A stretch of DNA of 64,000 nt, taken from Prauserella endophytica (GTDB lineage Bacteria > Actinomycetota > Actinomycetes > Mycobacteriales > Pseudonocardiaceae). Under the pieces are notes generated by a model. The model was not told where the DNA came from. It saw nothing but the letters and a program-made list of their open reading frames with translations, and ran no database searches. Positions within the stretch are counted from its first letter, which is position 1. Each line of letters begins with the position of its first letter. Positions 52,174 through 60,891 of this stretch are shown here, in pieces. The stretch lies in the NCBI RefSeq assembly GCF_005146945.1, contig NZ_SWMS01000003.1, positions 357,365 to 421,364 on the forward strand, given 5' to 3'. The position numbers were made by a program, and so were the translations under genes.

Positions 52174-52728
52174 ATGTCCAGCTCTGTGCGGAGACTCCTG
52201 CTGGCCGTGGTGCTCGGCGGTGGTGTGGTACTCGGAGCCGCTGCTCCCGCCCTCGCCGCCCCGGCGACGCCGGATGGCGCGCTCGCCGCCTACCAGTCGG
52301 ATGATGACGGCCCCGGTGGCGACGACAACGGCGACGACGGCCGCGACGACAACGATGACGACGGCCCCGGCGACGATGGCCGCGATGACGACGCGGACGA
52401 CCGCTCGGGCAGCGGCGCGCCTGGCGATGACGACGCCGATGACGGTGCGGCCGGCGGCGTTCGCGGTGGTGACGACGGCGTCGGCGGCGTCGACGGCGTC
52501 GGCGGCGCGGACGACGACGCCGCGCCCAGCGGCGGCGTGGAAACCGGCTTCGGCGGCGCGGCGGACGACGATGACGCCCCGGCGCCCAGCGGCGGCGTCG
52601 AGGCCGGGAACGGCGGCACCGTCGCCGACGACCCGATCCTGCCGATCGCCCTCGTCGGAGGCACGGCGCTGGCCACCGCGGGCGGTGTGCTGTTCGTCCG
52701 CAGGCTCGCGACCGGCGGCCGCGGCTGA
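52174..52728 (+). CDS. Secreted Asp/Gly-rich surface protein, probable class F sortase substrate
   Basis: The 184-residue protein has a signal peptide (residues 1-29, ending APALAAP). A low-complexity Asp/Gly region (about 42-117) could bind calcium or extend from the wall. Two near-identical motifs follow, PSGGVETGFGG (118-128) and PSGGVEAGNGG (138-148). Then comes a hydrophobic segment (155-175) and a basic tail RRLATGGRG. This motif-hydrophobic-basic layout is that of a sortase substrate, without a canonical LPxTG. The sortase gene follows 12 bp downstream. Confidence 0.75.
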   Translation: MSSSVRRLLLAVVLGGGVVLGAAAPALAAPATPDGALAAYQSDDDGPGGDDNGDDGRDDNDDDGPGDDGRDDDADDRSGSGAPGDDDADDGAAGGVRGGDDGVGGVDGVGGADDDAAPSGGVETGFGGAADDDDAPAPSGGVEAGNGGTVADDPILPIALVGGTALATAGGVLFVRRLATGGRG

Positions 52729-52740
52729 CCCGCCTCCGCC

Positions 52741-53352
52741 ATGCCTGCTGACCTCCAGCCGAGCGGTGGTGGTCGCGCCCGGCGCGCGGCCACCACCGTG
52801 GCACTGTTCGCACTGCTCACCGCATGCGGCCCGGCCCTCCCGCCCCGGGGCGAGGTCACCACGGCCGAGAGCGCCCCGTCCGCGGCGAGTGCGCAACCAG
52901 ACGTCCAGGCCGCCGCGCCGGTGCGGCTGCGCATCCCCGACATCGGCGTCGACGCGCCGGTCGCGCCACTCGACGTCGGCGAGGACAACGTCCTGCCGGC
53001 CCCTGACACCAACGAGGGCACGGGATGGTGGCGGGGCGGCCCAGAACCGGGTGAACGCGGACCCGCCGTGATCGCCGGCCACGTCGACTCCTACCAGGGC
53101 CCCGCGGTGTTCTTCCGGATCGCCGAACTCGAACCGGGACAACGCATCCACGTCGACCGGTCCGACGGGACCACGGCCGTGTTCGTCACGACCCGCCTGG
53201 AGCGCCACGCCAAGGACGCCTTCCCCACCGAGGTCGTGTATGGAGACACGCCCGGCGCGGAGCTGCGACTCATCACCTGCGGCGGCGAGTTCGACACCGC
53301 CGACCGGCGCTATCTCGACAACATCATCGTCTACGCCATGCTGGAGCGGTGA
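52741..53352 (+). CDS. Class F sortase, predicted lipoprotein
   Basis: The 203-residue protein has a signal sequence ending in a lipobox (ALFALLTACG), so it should be lipid-anchored. The sortase core shows VRLRIPDIGVDAPVAPLDVG, catalytic His in AVIAGHVDSYQG, Cys in RLITCGGEFD and Arg in DRRYLDN. These are the standard features of actinobacterial class F (class E/F-type) transpeptidases. It likely attaches the Asp-rich protein encoded just upstream. Its stop overlaps the next methyltransferase gene (GTGA). Confidence 0.9.
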   Translation: MPADLQPSGGGRARRAATTVALFALLTACGPALPPRGEVTTAESAPSAASAQPDVQAAAPVRLRIPDIGVDAPVAPLDVGEDNVLPAPDTNEGTGWWRGGPEPGERGPAVIAGHVDSYQGPAVFFRIAELEPGQRIHVDRSDGTTAVFVTTRLERHAKDAFPTEVVYGDTPGAELRLITCGGEFDTADRRYLDNIIVYAMLER

Positions 53353-54062
53353 CCGACGCCGTAGGCCGCGAGCCGCAGTACGAACTCTTCGCCGACGACT
53401 TCGCCGACCACGCCGGTGACAGCTTCCACAACGCGTGGTACGACCGCCCCGCGTGCCTGCGGTTGCTCGGCGACGTGGCGGGGAAAGCGGTGCTCGACGC
53501 GGCGTGCGGGCCGGGGTTCTACGCCGAGGAGCTCGTGCGCCGCGGTGCCACGGTCAACGGTTGTGACCAGAGCGCCCGCATGGTCGAGCTGGCCCGCGCG
53601 CGGGTGCCAGGCGCCGACTTCAGGGTGCACGACCTCGCCGAGCCGCTGCGCTGGCTGGCCGACGACTCGATGGACCTGGTGTTGTTCGCGCTCGCCGTGG
53701 AGTACCTCGACGACCGGGTCGCGGCGCTGCGGGAGTTCCGCCGGGTGCTGCGACCCAGCGGTGCGCTGGTGCTCTCGCGAATGCACCCGACGGGCGATTG
53801 GCTTCGCCACGGTGGGAGCTACTTCGCCGACCGCGTGGTGGAAGAGGTGTGGAGCCGGGGCTGGCGGGTGCGGTACTGGCTCAGCCCACTGGAGCGCACG
53901 TGCGAGGAACTGCACGAGGCGGGCTTCCTCATCGAACGGCTCCGCGAGCCGAGGCCGGAACCGGCCGCCGCCGAGCTCGACCGGGAACGCTACGAACGCC
54001 TGCAACGGGAGCCCACCGGTTTTCTTGCCATCAGGGCGATCCCCGACCGCCGCGGTGGTTGA
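53349..54062 (+). CDS. Class I SAM-dependent methyltransferase
   Basis: The 237-residue protein has motif I AVLDAACGPGFYAEELVRRG, NGCDQSARMVELARARV, and FRRVLRPSGALVLSRMHPT. The N-terminal YELFADDFADHAGDSFHNAW is typical of UbiE/Methyltransf_11-type enzymes acting on small molecules. The target is unknown. GTG at 53349 overlaps the sortase stop by 4 bp, so it is co-translated though functionally unrelated at first sight. Confidence 0.88.
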   Translation: MTDAVGREPQYELFADDFADHAGDSFHNAWYDRPACLRLLGDVAGKAVLDAACGPGFYAEELVRRGATVNGCDQSARMVELARARVPGADFRVHDLAEPLRWLADDSMDLVLFALAVEYLDDRVAALREFRRVLRPSGALVLSRMHPTGDWLRHGGSYFADRVVEEVWSRGWRVRYWLSPLERTCEELHEAGFLIERLREPRPEPAAAELDRERYERLQREPTGFLAIRAIPDRRGG

Positions 54063-54193
54063 GGTCCGGCATCGCGTCGATCGCCCGCCTCGTCCGGCAA
54101 GCGGAGTCGAGCGAGACGGTGTCCACGCAGGACCCGGAAGCCGCACGCGGGCACTCGACAGGGCCCGCGCGGCGTTCCGGCCGGTTTCTCGTG

Positions 54194-54208
54194 TCAATCA
54201 GTGATTGA
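54194..54208. promoter_or_regulatory. 15-bp perfect palindrome, probable TetR operator
   Basis: TCAATCA-G-TGATTGA is a perfect dyad 45 bp upstream of the TetR ATG. It is AT-rich against its surroundings and of usual TetR operator length, so self-regulation of the 54254-57576 operon is likely. Confidence 0.6.
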
Positions 54209-54253
54209 ACCGGTGCTTGAATTCGCGCGGCCGCATGCGGTTCACTGAGTGCC

Positions 54254-54844
54254 ATGGCCACCACCGCGACGCCCGGCACGCGCGAGCGCCTGCTCGACGT
54301 CGCCGAGAACCTGTTCGCCGAACACGGCTACGACGCCGTGTCCGTTCGGGCCATCAACAGTGCCGCCGGCATGAACCCCGCCGCCGTGCACTACCACTTC
54401 GGCTCCAAGGAGGCGCTCGTCGCCGCGTTGCTGGAGAGCAGGCTGGCCCCGCTCTGGCAGGACGGCCTCGCCGAGCTCACCGCCCGAAGGAGAACCGGTG
54501 CGCCGCCCGGTGTCGGCGAGCTGGTGGAGGTGGTGCTGGCGCCGCTGGGCGAGCTGGCGGGCGATCCCACGGGCCGCCTGCGGCTGTCCCTGCTGGCCCG
54601 CGTGGTGCTCGGCCGCTGGGACGTCACGTGGACGTCGGACTGGTTCGGGCTCCGGCCCTGGGTGAGCCTCCTGCGGGCCGCCCGGCCCGACCTCAGCGCC
54701 TCGGTCGCGGGCAGGCGCTGGCTGCTGGCCTTCGACCTCGTGCTGCACACCTTCGCCGACCCCGCGGCCGACCCGCCGCGGCCCGGCCGCGCCGCCTACA
54801 AGGCGCTGCACTCGTTCGTCGCCGCGGGCCTGGACGCGCCATGA
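54254..54844 (+). CDS. TetR-family transcriptional regulator
   Basis: The 196-residue protein has the TetR helix-turn-helix: RERLLDVAENLFAEHGYDAV, SVRAINSAAGMNPAAVHYHF and GSKEALVAALLES. The C-terminal domain resembles TetR_C groups that sense acyl-CoA or hydrophobic ligands. It heads an operon with an OYE-type reductase and an acyl-CoA ligase, and overlaps the former by ATGA. The ligand is probably a substrate or CoA ester of that pathway. Confidence 0.92.
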   Translation: MATTATPGTRERLLDVAENLFAEHGYDAVSVRAINSAAGMNPAAVHYHFGSKEALVAALLESRLAPLWQDGLAELTARRRTGAPPGVGELVEVVLAPLGELAGDPTGRLRLSLLARVVLGRWDVTWTSDWFGLRPWVSLLRAARPDLSASVAGRRWLLAFDLVLHTFADPAADPPRPGRAAYKALHSFVAAGLDAP

Positions 54845-56010
54845 CCGGCGTCTTCGCTCCCGCCTTGCTGGGCCCCGTGCGGCTGCGTAACCGGATCATC
54901 AAGGCCGCGACGTTCGAGGGCGCCACACCGCACGGCGAGGTCACCGACCGGCTCGTCGACTTCCACGTCCGTGTCGCCCGAGGCGGAACGGCGCTCACCA
55001 CCCTCGCGTACTGCGCGGTGGCTCCCGAGGGCGGCACCGACCGGCATCAGCTCCGGATGCGTGCCGACGCGGTGCCGGGGCTGCGCAGGCTCACCGACGC
55101 CGTGCACCGGGAGGGCGCGGCGATCAGCGCACAGCTCGGGCACGCCGGCCCGGTCGCCAACGCGGCGTCCAACGGCGTGCCCGCGCTCGGCCCCAGCAGG
55201 CTGCCGAGCCCGCTGAGCCTGCGCATGGTCCGCGCCGCCACCGCAGAGGACCTCGACCGCATCACCGCGGCGCACGCCGACGCCGCGCTGGTGGCGATCG
55301 ACGCCGGATTCGACGCCGTCGAACTCCACCTAGGACACAACTACCTCGCGAGCGCCTTCCTCAGCCCGAAGCTCAACCGGCGTGGCGACCGCTACGGTGG
55401 CAACCTGCGCAACCGCGCACGGCTCGCCCTCGGCATAGCGCGGGCCGTGCGTGAGGCCGTCGGCGACCGCATCGCCGTCACCGCCAAGCTCAACATGGAC
55501 GACGGCGTGGCAGGCGGCTTCTGGCTCGACGAGAGCGTGCAGGTGGCACAGTGGCTCGCCGCCGAGGGCACCGTGGACGCGCTCGAGCTGACGGCGGGCA
55601 GCTCACTGCTCAACCCCATGTACCTGTTCACCGGCGACGTGCCGCTTCGCGAGTTCGCCGCGCGGTTCCCTCCCCCGCTGCGCTGGGCGATCCGCCTCTC
55701 CGGTGACACCTTCCTGCGTGCCTATCCCTACCGCGAGGCGTACCTGCTCGACCGGGCGCTCCAGTTCCGCGCGGCCGTGGACCTGCCGCTGATCCTGCTC
55801 GGGGGCATCACGCGGGTCGAGACGATGGAACTGGCCATGCGGCATGGCTTCGCGTTCGTCGCGATGGCCAGGGCGCTGCTGCGGGAACCGGACCTGCCGC
55901 GGCGGCTCGAAGCCGACCCCTCGGCGCGCTCGTTGTGCATACACTGCAACAAGTGCATGCCCACGATCTACCGGGGCACGCACTGCGTGCTCACCACCGA
56001 CGCGAGCTGA
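54841..56010 (+). CDS. Old Yellow Enzyme-family NADH:flavin oxidoreductase
   Basis: The 389-residue TIM-barrel flavoprotein has LRNRIIKAATFEGATPHGEV, AQLGHAGPVAN, and VELHLGHNYLASAFLSPKLN followed by NRRGDRYGGN, as in the 2,4-dienoyl-CoA reductase branch. It ends with a cysteine cluster, CIHCNKCMP and HCV, similar to the 4Fe-4S binding region of that branch. The C-terminal FAD/NADPH domain of full dienoyl-CoA reductases is absent. It probably reduces an activated C=C bond in an enone or enoyl-CoA. Confidence 0.88.
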   Translation: MTGVFAPALLGPVRLRNRIIKAATFEGATPHGEVTDRLVDFHVRVARGGTALTTLAYCAVAPEGGTDRHQLRMRADAVPGLRRLTDAVHREGAAISAQLGHAGPVANAASNGVPALGPSRLPSPLSLRMVRAATAEDLDRITAAHADAALVAIDAGFDAVELHLGHNYLASAFLSPKLNRRGDRYGGNLRNRARLALGIARAVREAVGDRIAVTAKLNMDDGVAGGFWLDESVQVAQWLAAEGTVDALELTAGSSLLNPMYLFTGDVPLREFAARFPPPLRWAIRLSGDTFLRAYPYREAYLLDRALQFRAAVDLPLILLGGITRVETMELAMRHGFAFVAMARALLREPDLPRRLEADPSARSLCIHCNKCMPTIYRGTHCVLTTDAS

Positions 56011-56025
56011 GCCGGGAGGTCGCCG

Positions 56026-57576
56026 ATGACCGACAGCGGTCACGTCTTCGACATGGTGCGCCACTGGGAGCGGGAGGACCCAGGTCGGACCGCGCTCCGG
56101 TTCGGCGAACGGGCCTGGACCTGGGGTGAGCTCGCCACGCGCGTCCGGCGCAACGCGACGGCGCAGGCCGCGGCCGGGCTGGCCCCCGGCGACCGGGTCG
56201 CGTTCGTGGACAAGAACCACGCAGCGTGCCTGGAGACGACGCTCGCGTGCGGGCTGGCCGGCTCGGTCAACGCGGTGGTGAACTTCCGGCTCGCCCCGGC
56301 GGAGCTCGCCTACGTGCTCAACGACTCCGGCGCCCGCGTGGTGTTCGCCGGCGCCGAACTGCTGCCCGTGCTCGAGCAGATCCGCGACGACCTCGACGCC
56401 GTCGAGCGCGTGATCACCGTGGGCGGCGAGGACGACGACTACGAGGCGTTTCTGAGCTCGGGCACCGACTCCGAGCCCGGCCACCACGCCGAGCCGGACG
56501 ACTGCTTCCTTCAGCTCTACACCTCCGGCACCACGGGCCACCCCAAGGGTGCGATGCTGACCCATCGCTCGCTGGCCGCACACTCGGCGGCCGCCGCGGA
56601 CGCGTTCGGCTTCACCCGCGACTCGGTCAACATGGTGGCGATGCCGCTGTTCCATGTCGGCGGCACCAGCTGGGCGCTCGCGGGCATGTCGATGGGCTGC
56701 GAGACGATCGTGGTGCGCGAGGTCGTCCCCGCCGAGATCCTGGCGACGTTCGGGCCCGAGCGCGTGACCCACGCGTTCTTCGTGCCCGCCGTGTTCGGCT
56801 TCTTCCTCCAGGTGCCCGGCGTCGCCGATTTCGACTACTCGTCCCTGCGCTGCCTCGGCTACGGCGGCTCACCCATGCCGACGCCCCTGCTGCGCAAGGC
56901 GATGGAGGTCTTCCCGGTCGGCTTCTACCAGGTCTACGGGATGACGGAGGCCTCCGGTGTCTTCGCCGTGCTGGGCCCCGACGACCATCGCGACACCGCG
57001 CACCCCGAGCGGCTCGCCTCGGCGGGGCTACCCGTCGGCGGCGTGGAGGTGCGCGTGGTGGACCCCGCGACCGGCGATCCGGTGGCAGACGGCGAGCTGG
57101 GCGAGTTCCAGGTCCGGTCAGAGCAGGTCATGGGCGGCTACTGGCGGCGGCCGAAGGAGACCGACGCGACCATCGTGGCGGGGTGGTTGCGCACCGGCGA
57201 CGCGGGCCGCCGCGACGAGCACGGTTACCTCTACATCGAGGACCGGGTGAAGGACCTGATCATCTCGGGTGGGGAGAACGTGTACCCCGCCGAGGTGGAG
57301 CGGGTGCTGGCCGAGCACCCGGGCGTGGCAGAGTGCGCCGTCATCGGCGTCCCCGACGACAAGTGGGGAGAGACCGTGAAGGCCGTGCTCGTCCCTGTCG
57401 AGGGGGCGACGATCGACCAGGACGAGGTGATCGAGTTCTGCCGGGAGCGCCTGGCCCGCTACAAGTGCCCGGCCACTGTGGACGTCGCGGAATCGTTACC
57501 CCGCAACGCCACCGGCAAAATCCTCAAGCGGACCCTGCGCGCACCGTACTGGGCGGGCAGGCAGCGCGCACTCTGA
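56026..57576 (+). CDS. Acyl-CoA synthetase (AMP-forming, FadD-like)
   Basis: The 516-residue ANL-superfamily protein has LYTSGTTGHPKGAMLTHRSL (P-loop), YGMTEASGVF (A5), RTGDAGRRDEHGYLYIEDR (A7), VKDLIISGGENVYPAEVE (A8) and catalytic Lys in PRNATGKILKR (A10). It activates a carboxylic acid to its CoA thioester. It lies 15 bp after the OYE gene under the same TetR regulator. Medium/long-chain or aromatic acids are possible substrates. Confidence 0.92.
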   Translation: MTDSGHVFDMVRHWEREDPGRTALRFGERAWTWGELATRVRRNATAQAAAGLAPGDRVAFVDKNHAACLETTLACGLAGSVNAVVNFRLAPAELAYVLNDSGARVVFAGAELLPVLEQIRDDLDAVERVITVGGEDDDYEAFLSSGTDSEPGHHAEPDDCFLQLYTSGTTGHPKGAMLTHRSLAAHSAAAADAFGFTRDSVNMVAMPLFHVGGTSWALAGMSMGCETIVVREVVPAEILATFGPERVTHAFFVPAVFGFFLQVPGVADFDYSSLRCLGYGGSPMPTPLLRKAMEVFPVGFYQVYGMTEASGVFAVLGPDDHRDTAHPERLASAGLPVGGVEVRVVDPATGDPVADGELGEFQVRSEQVMGGYWRRPKETDATIVAGWLRTGDAGRRDEHGYLYIEDRVKDLIISGGENVYPAEVERVLAEHPGVAECAVIGVPDDKWGETVKAVLVPVEGATIDQDEVIEFCRERLARYKCPATVDVAESLPRNATGKILKRTLRAPYWAGRQRAL

Positions 57577-57596
57577 CGCCGTCCAGCTCGCCGGCT

Positions 57597-57649
57597 GCAG
57601 TGAAGGCCACCTTGCCTGCGTTGAACGCAGGCAAGGTGGCCTTCACTGC
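57597..57649. repeat. 53-bp perfect palindrome, copy 3 of the three-member family
   Basis: Arms 57597-57622 and 57624-57649 are perfect 26-bp complements around a single G. The same AAGGCCACC, GCGTT-G-AACGC, GGTGGCCTT frame is present. The variable six are TTGCCT with their complement. Flanks are GCAGTG/CACTGC as in copy 2. It lies between the convergent acyl-CoA ligase and YciO-like genes, a bidirectional terminator position. Confidence 0.85.
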
Positions 57650-57664
57650 GGCTGGGCACCGGCG

Positions 57665-58285
57665 TCAGGCGAACCGGGCCACGTCGCCGGCGCCGGCGCG
57701 CACGATCTCGGGCTCGTCGCCCGAGAAGTCCACCACCGTGGTGGGCTCGGTGCCGCACTCGCCGGAGTCGATCACCGCGTCCAGCACGTGGTCGAGCCGG
57801 TCCTTGATCTCCCAGCCCTGCGTCAGCGGCTCCTCCTCGCCGGGCAGCAGCAGGGTGCTGGACAGCATCGGCTCGCCGAGCTCGGCCAGCAGCGCCAGCG
57901 CGACGGTGTGCTCGGGGATGCGGACGCCGACGGTCTTCTTCTTGGGATGCAGCAGCCGGCGCGGCACCTCCTTGGTGGCGGGGAGGATGAATGTGTAGCT
58001 GCCGGGCGTGGCCGCCTTGATCGCCCGGAACACGGCGTTGTTGATGTGCACGAACTGGCCGAGCTGCGCGAAGTCCTGGCACACGAGAGTGAAGTGGTGC
58101 CGATCGTCGAGCTGCCGGATCGAGCGGATCCGGTCGATGCCGTCGCGGTTGCCGAGCTGGCTGCCCAGCGCGAAGCACGAGTCGGTGGGGTACGCGATCA
58201 ACCCGTCGCCGCGGAGGATCTCCACCACCTTGCCGATCGAACGTGTCTGCGGGTTGTCGGGGTGGACGTCGAAGTACCTCGCCAT
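57665..58285 (-). CDS. YciO/Sua5-like L-threonylcarbamoyladenylate synthase family protein
   Basis: The 206-residue protein has the YrdC fold: GKVVEILRGDGLIAYPTDSC, FALGSQLGNRDGIDRIRSIR, PGSYTFILPATKEVPRRLLH and KKKTVGVRIPEH. It lacks the C-terminal Sua5 domain. YrdC/Sua5 enzymes make threonylcarbamoyl-AMP for tRNA t6A. The YciO branch, which this resembles, has uncertain activity, so the tRNA role is not certain. Confidence 0.87.
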   Translation of the reverse strand: MARYFDVHPDNPQTRSIGKVVEILRGDGLIAYPTDSCFALGSQLGNRDGIDRIRSIRQLDDRHHFTLVCQDFAQLGQFVHINNAVFRAIKAATPGSYTFILPATKEVPRRLLHPKKKTVGVRIPEHTVALALLAELGEPMLSSTLLLPGEEEPLTQGWEIKDRLDHVLDAVIDSGECGTEPTTVVDFSGDEPEIVRAGAGDVARFA

Positions 58286-58505
58286 GCACCGAGCCTAGGC
58301 GCCGCCCCTGGCGGGAACCACGACCGGCGCGCCGCTGCTCCCCTCGGAGTGCACGCAGCACACTTCCCGACGACGCCGCCCCGCTGGCCACGCCGCGCAG
58401 CGGCCACGCCCGGAGGTGTTCAACCAGGTCCGCAGCCCTGCGAGCCGGACGCGCTGCCCGCCAAGGCCGCCGGCGCGATCCGCCGACCGGTGGCGAAGCG
58501 CCAGG

Positions 58506-59216
58506 TCAGTCCGCCTGTCCGCTGGTGAGCCTGTTGTCGACGTGGCGGCTGAGCAGCTCGCCCGCATTGTGGATGTGGGCGAGCATCGCCGCGCGTGCCG
58601 CCTCGGCGTCGCGCGCGTGCAGTGCCTCCAGGATCGGGTAGTGGTCGTTCACCGACGCCTGCACCCAGCCGCCGATCGTCTCGTAGAAGCGCGAAGGCGT
58701 GTGCTTGACCGACTGGGCGAGAAACCACGTCAGCTTCGGTGACCTGCCCGCTCGCGCCAGCAGGTTGTGGAACTCGTGGTTGAGGCTTTCGATCTCCTCC
58801 ACCCGGTTGTCGGCAAGCGCGGCGGCGAGGCTCGCCTGGATCTCGTCGAGCGCCGCGAGGTCCTGTTCGGTCAGTCTGGGCGTCGCCCGCGCGACGAGCT
58901 CGCCCTCCAGCTGAGCCTGCACCCAGAACAGGTCGCGGATGTCGTCGCCGGAGAGTGGGGCGACCATGAACCCGCGGCGGGGCTCCAGTTGCAGCAGCCC
59001 CTCTGCCCGCAGGGTGAGCAGGCCCTCCCGCACCGGGGTGACGCTCACGCCGAGCTCGTCGGCGATCCGCTCCAGCCGCACGAACTCGGGGAACCGCAGC
59101 TGCCCCGACATGATCAGCTCGCGCACGTAGGTGGCCACCTCGTCGGGCAGGCCCCGCTTCGGTACGCGGGCAGGCCGGGAGCGGGTGCGCCGGGGCGGGC
59201 TGGACGCCTGACTCAT
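58506..59216 (-). CDS. GntR-family (FCD domain) transcriptional regulator
   Basis: The 236-residue protein has an N-terminal winged helix (LPDEVATYVRELIMSGQLRF, then RIADELGVSVTPVREGLLTL) and an all-helical FCD domain with metal-ligand positions (SLNHEFHNLLARAG, NDHYPILEALHARDAEAARA, AMLAHIHNAGELL). It is divergent from the acyl-CoA operon beginning at 59354 and is the probable acid- or CoA-ester-responsive repressor. ATG 59216 was chosen; GTG 59231 is possible. Confidence 0.9.
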   Translation of the reverse strand: MSQASSPPRRTRSRPARVPKRGLPDEVATYVRELIMSGQLRFPEFVRLERIADELGVSVTPVREGLLTLRAEGLLQLEPRRGFMVAPLSGDDIRDLFWVQAQLEGELVARATPRLTEQDLAALDEIQASLAAALADNRVEEIESLNHEFHNLLARAGRSPKLTWFLAQSVKHTPSRFYETIGGWVQASVNDHYPILEALHARDAEAARAAMLAHIHNAGELLSRHVDNRLTSGQAD

Positions 59217-59310
59217 GTCGTCGACCCTCACTGCTGCCAGGGGAGCGCCGAGGCGCTCCGGTTCCGTTCGAGCAACTGTAACCTGCGCCTCTCACCAGGG
59301 ACTATGCAGG

Positions 59311-59335
59311 ATCATATATCTAGGTTATAAAACAT
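59311..59335. promoter_or_regulatory. AT-rich divergent promoter/operator of the GntR-acyl-CoA locus
   Basis: An AT-rich stretch with the imperfect dyad TATATCTAGGTTATA (59315-59329) lies 25 bp before the first gene of the operon. FCD-type GntR regulators usually bind short AT-rich dyads in such gaps. Core promoter elements cannot be fixed. Confidence 0.4.
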
Positions 59336-59353
59336 ACGAGCAGCGAGGCCGCG

Positions 59354-59632
59354 ATGACGGAGGTTGGGATGCCCGACGGGCAGGCAGTGCACTGTTCCGT
59401 CCAGGCGGGCATCACCGCGGTGACTCTGAACCGGCCGCACGGCCGCCACGCCCTCGCGGGCCAGAGCGAGAGCAACGCACTCACCAAGTCACTGGCCCGG
59501 CTGGGCGGAGGTGTCCTTCGCGGGGCGTTCCCCGAAGCGGAGCGCGTCGCGGTCGCACTGGCCGGGCACGGCAGGGACTCCGCGGAAGGGCGCGCGGCGT
59601 TCCTCGAGGACAGGGAGCCGACCTTTTCGTGA
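59354..59632 (+). pseudogene. Internally deleted enoyl-CoA hydratase remnant, still in frame
   Basis: The 92-codon frame starts like a crotonase (GITAVTLNRPHGRHALAGQS) and then jumps to a typical crotonase C-terminus (GHGRDSAEGRAAFLEDREPT). About 170 central residues, including the oxyanion-hole and catalytic region, are absent from the usual 260. The frame is intact, with an ATG preceded by GAGG and a stop overlapping the next gene (GTGA). It cannot be an active hydratase. It may persist for translational coupling of the CoA-transferase gene. Confidence 0.75.
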
Positions 59633-60858
59633 GCACACCGGACACTCCCCTCGCCGGACTGCGCATCGTGGAATGCGCGACGTTCGTGGCGGGCCCCTCC
59701 GGCGGGATGGCGCTGGCGCAACTGGGCGCCGAGGTCATCCGCGTCGACCTGCCGCAGGGCGGTGGCGACCACGGACGCTGGCCGGTCGCGCCCAACGGCA
59801 CGAGCCTCTACTGGAACAACCTCAACAAGGGCAAGCGCTCCGTCGCGCTCGACTTCCGCGCCCCCGAGGGCCGCGAACTGCTCGCCGCGCTCGCCACGGC
59901 CGACGGGCCGGCCAACGGCATCTACCTCGACAACGTCGCCGGGCGCACCCGGTTGCGCTACGAGGAGCTGGCCGAGCGACGGCGCGACGTGATCCACGTG
60001 CATGTCCAGGGCAAACCGGACGGCAAGCCCGCGGTGGACTATACGGCGAACGCCGAGGTCGGCGTTCCGGACATGACCGGGCCGCAGGACCATGCCGCGC
60101 CCGTCAACCACGTGCTGCCGGCGTGGGACTTCCTCACCGGCATGACCGCCGCGACCGGTGTGCTCGCGGCGCTGCACCGGCGTGCCGCGACCGGTGAGGG
60201 CTCGGGCATCACCGTGGCGCTGTCCGACGTCGCGCTCGCGGCGGTGGGCAACCTCGGCTGGCTGGCCGAGGCGCGCCTCGCGGGCCGGGGCAGGCCGCGC
60301 CACGGCAACCACACGTTCGGCAGCTTCGGCGTGGACTTCCCCACCGCCGACGGGCGGCGGGTGATGGTGCTGGCGCTGACGCCCGGCCAGTGGGACGCGC
60401 TGTGCGCGGCGACCGGCACCACGAAGGTGTTCACGGCCCTCGAGCCGGTTTTCGACGCCGACCTCAGCACCGAGTCCGACCGCTACCGGCTCCGCGACAC
60501 GATCGAGGCGATCCTGCGCCCATGGTTCGAGGGCCGCGGCCTCACCGAGATCGGCGAGCGGCTCGACCGCGCCAGGGTGCTGTGGGGCCCGTACCGGGAC
60601 ACGCACGAGGCGGCGACGCTCGCGCTGGCCGATCCCGGCTCGATCGTCACCGAGATCGACCAGCCGGGCGTCGGCGCGATGGTCGCCGCCGCCGGGCCGC
60701 TGCGCTGGTCGGGCAGCACGCAGCCCCCTCGACCCGCTCCCCTGCTCGGCACCGACACCGACGAGGTGCTCAGCCGGTACCTCGGGCTGTCCGCCGCGGA
60801 GCTGGGCAGGCTGCACGACGCCGGACTGGTGTCCGGCCCCACCGAGAGCCAACACTGA
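59629..60858 (+). CDS. Family III CoA-transferase, similar to 2-methylfumaryl-CoA isomerase (Mct)
   Basis: The 409-residue CaiB/BaiF-family protein has FVAGPSGGMALAQLGAEVIR, SLYWNNLNKGKRSVALDFRA, and VDYTANAEVGVPDMTG with Asp137 as the probable catalytic carboxylate. NHVLPAWDFLTGMTAATGVL and GNHTFGSFGVDF follow. These segments resemble mesaconyl-CoA C1-C4 CoA transferase (Mct), which moves CoA within one molecule. An intermolecular CoA transferase cannot be excluded. GTG at 59629 overlaps the hydratase remnant. Confidence 0.82.
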   Translation: MSTPDTPLAGLRIVECATFVAGPSGGMALAQLGAEVIRVDLPQGGGDHGRWPVAPNGTSLYWNNLNKGKRSVALDFRAPEGRELLAALATADGPANGIYLDNVAGRTRLRYEELAERRRDVIHVHVQGKPDGKPAVDYTANAEVGVPDMTGPQDHAAPVNHVLPAWDFLTGMTAATGVLAALHRRAATGEGSGITVALSDVALAAVGNLGWLAEARLAGRGRPRHGNHTFGSFGVDFPTADGRRVMVLALTPGQWDALCAATGTTKVFTALEPVFDADLSTESDRYRLRDTIEAILRPWFEGRGLTEIGERLDRARVLWGPYRDTHEAATLALADPGSIVTEIDQPGVGAMVAAAGPLRWSGSTQPPRPAPLLGTDTDEVLSRYLGLSAAELGRLHDAGLVSGPTESQH

Positions 60859-60891
60859 GACGAGAGACGACGGAAGGGAAACGCTACGACC

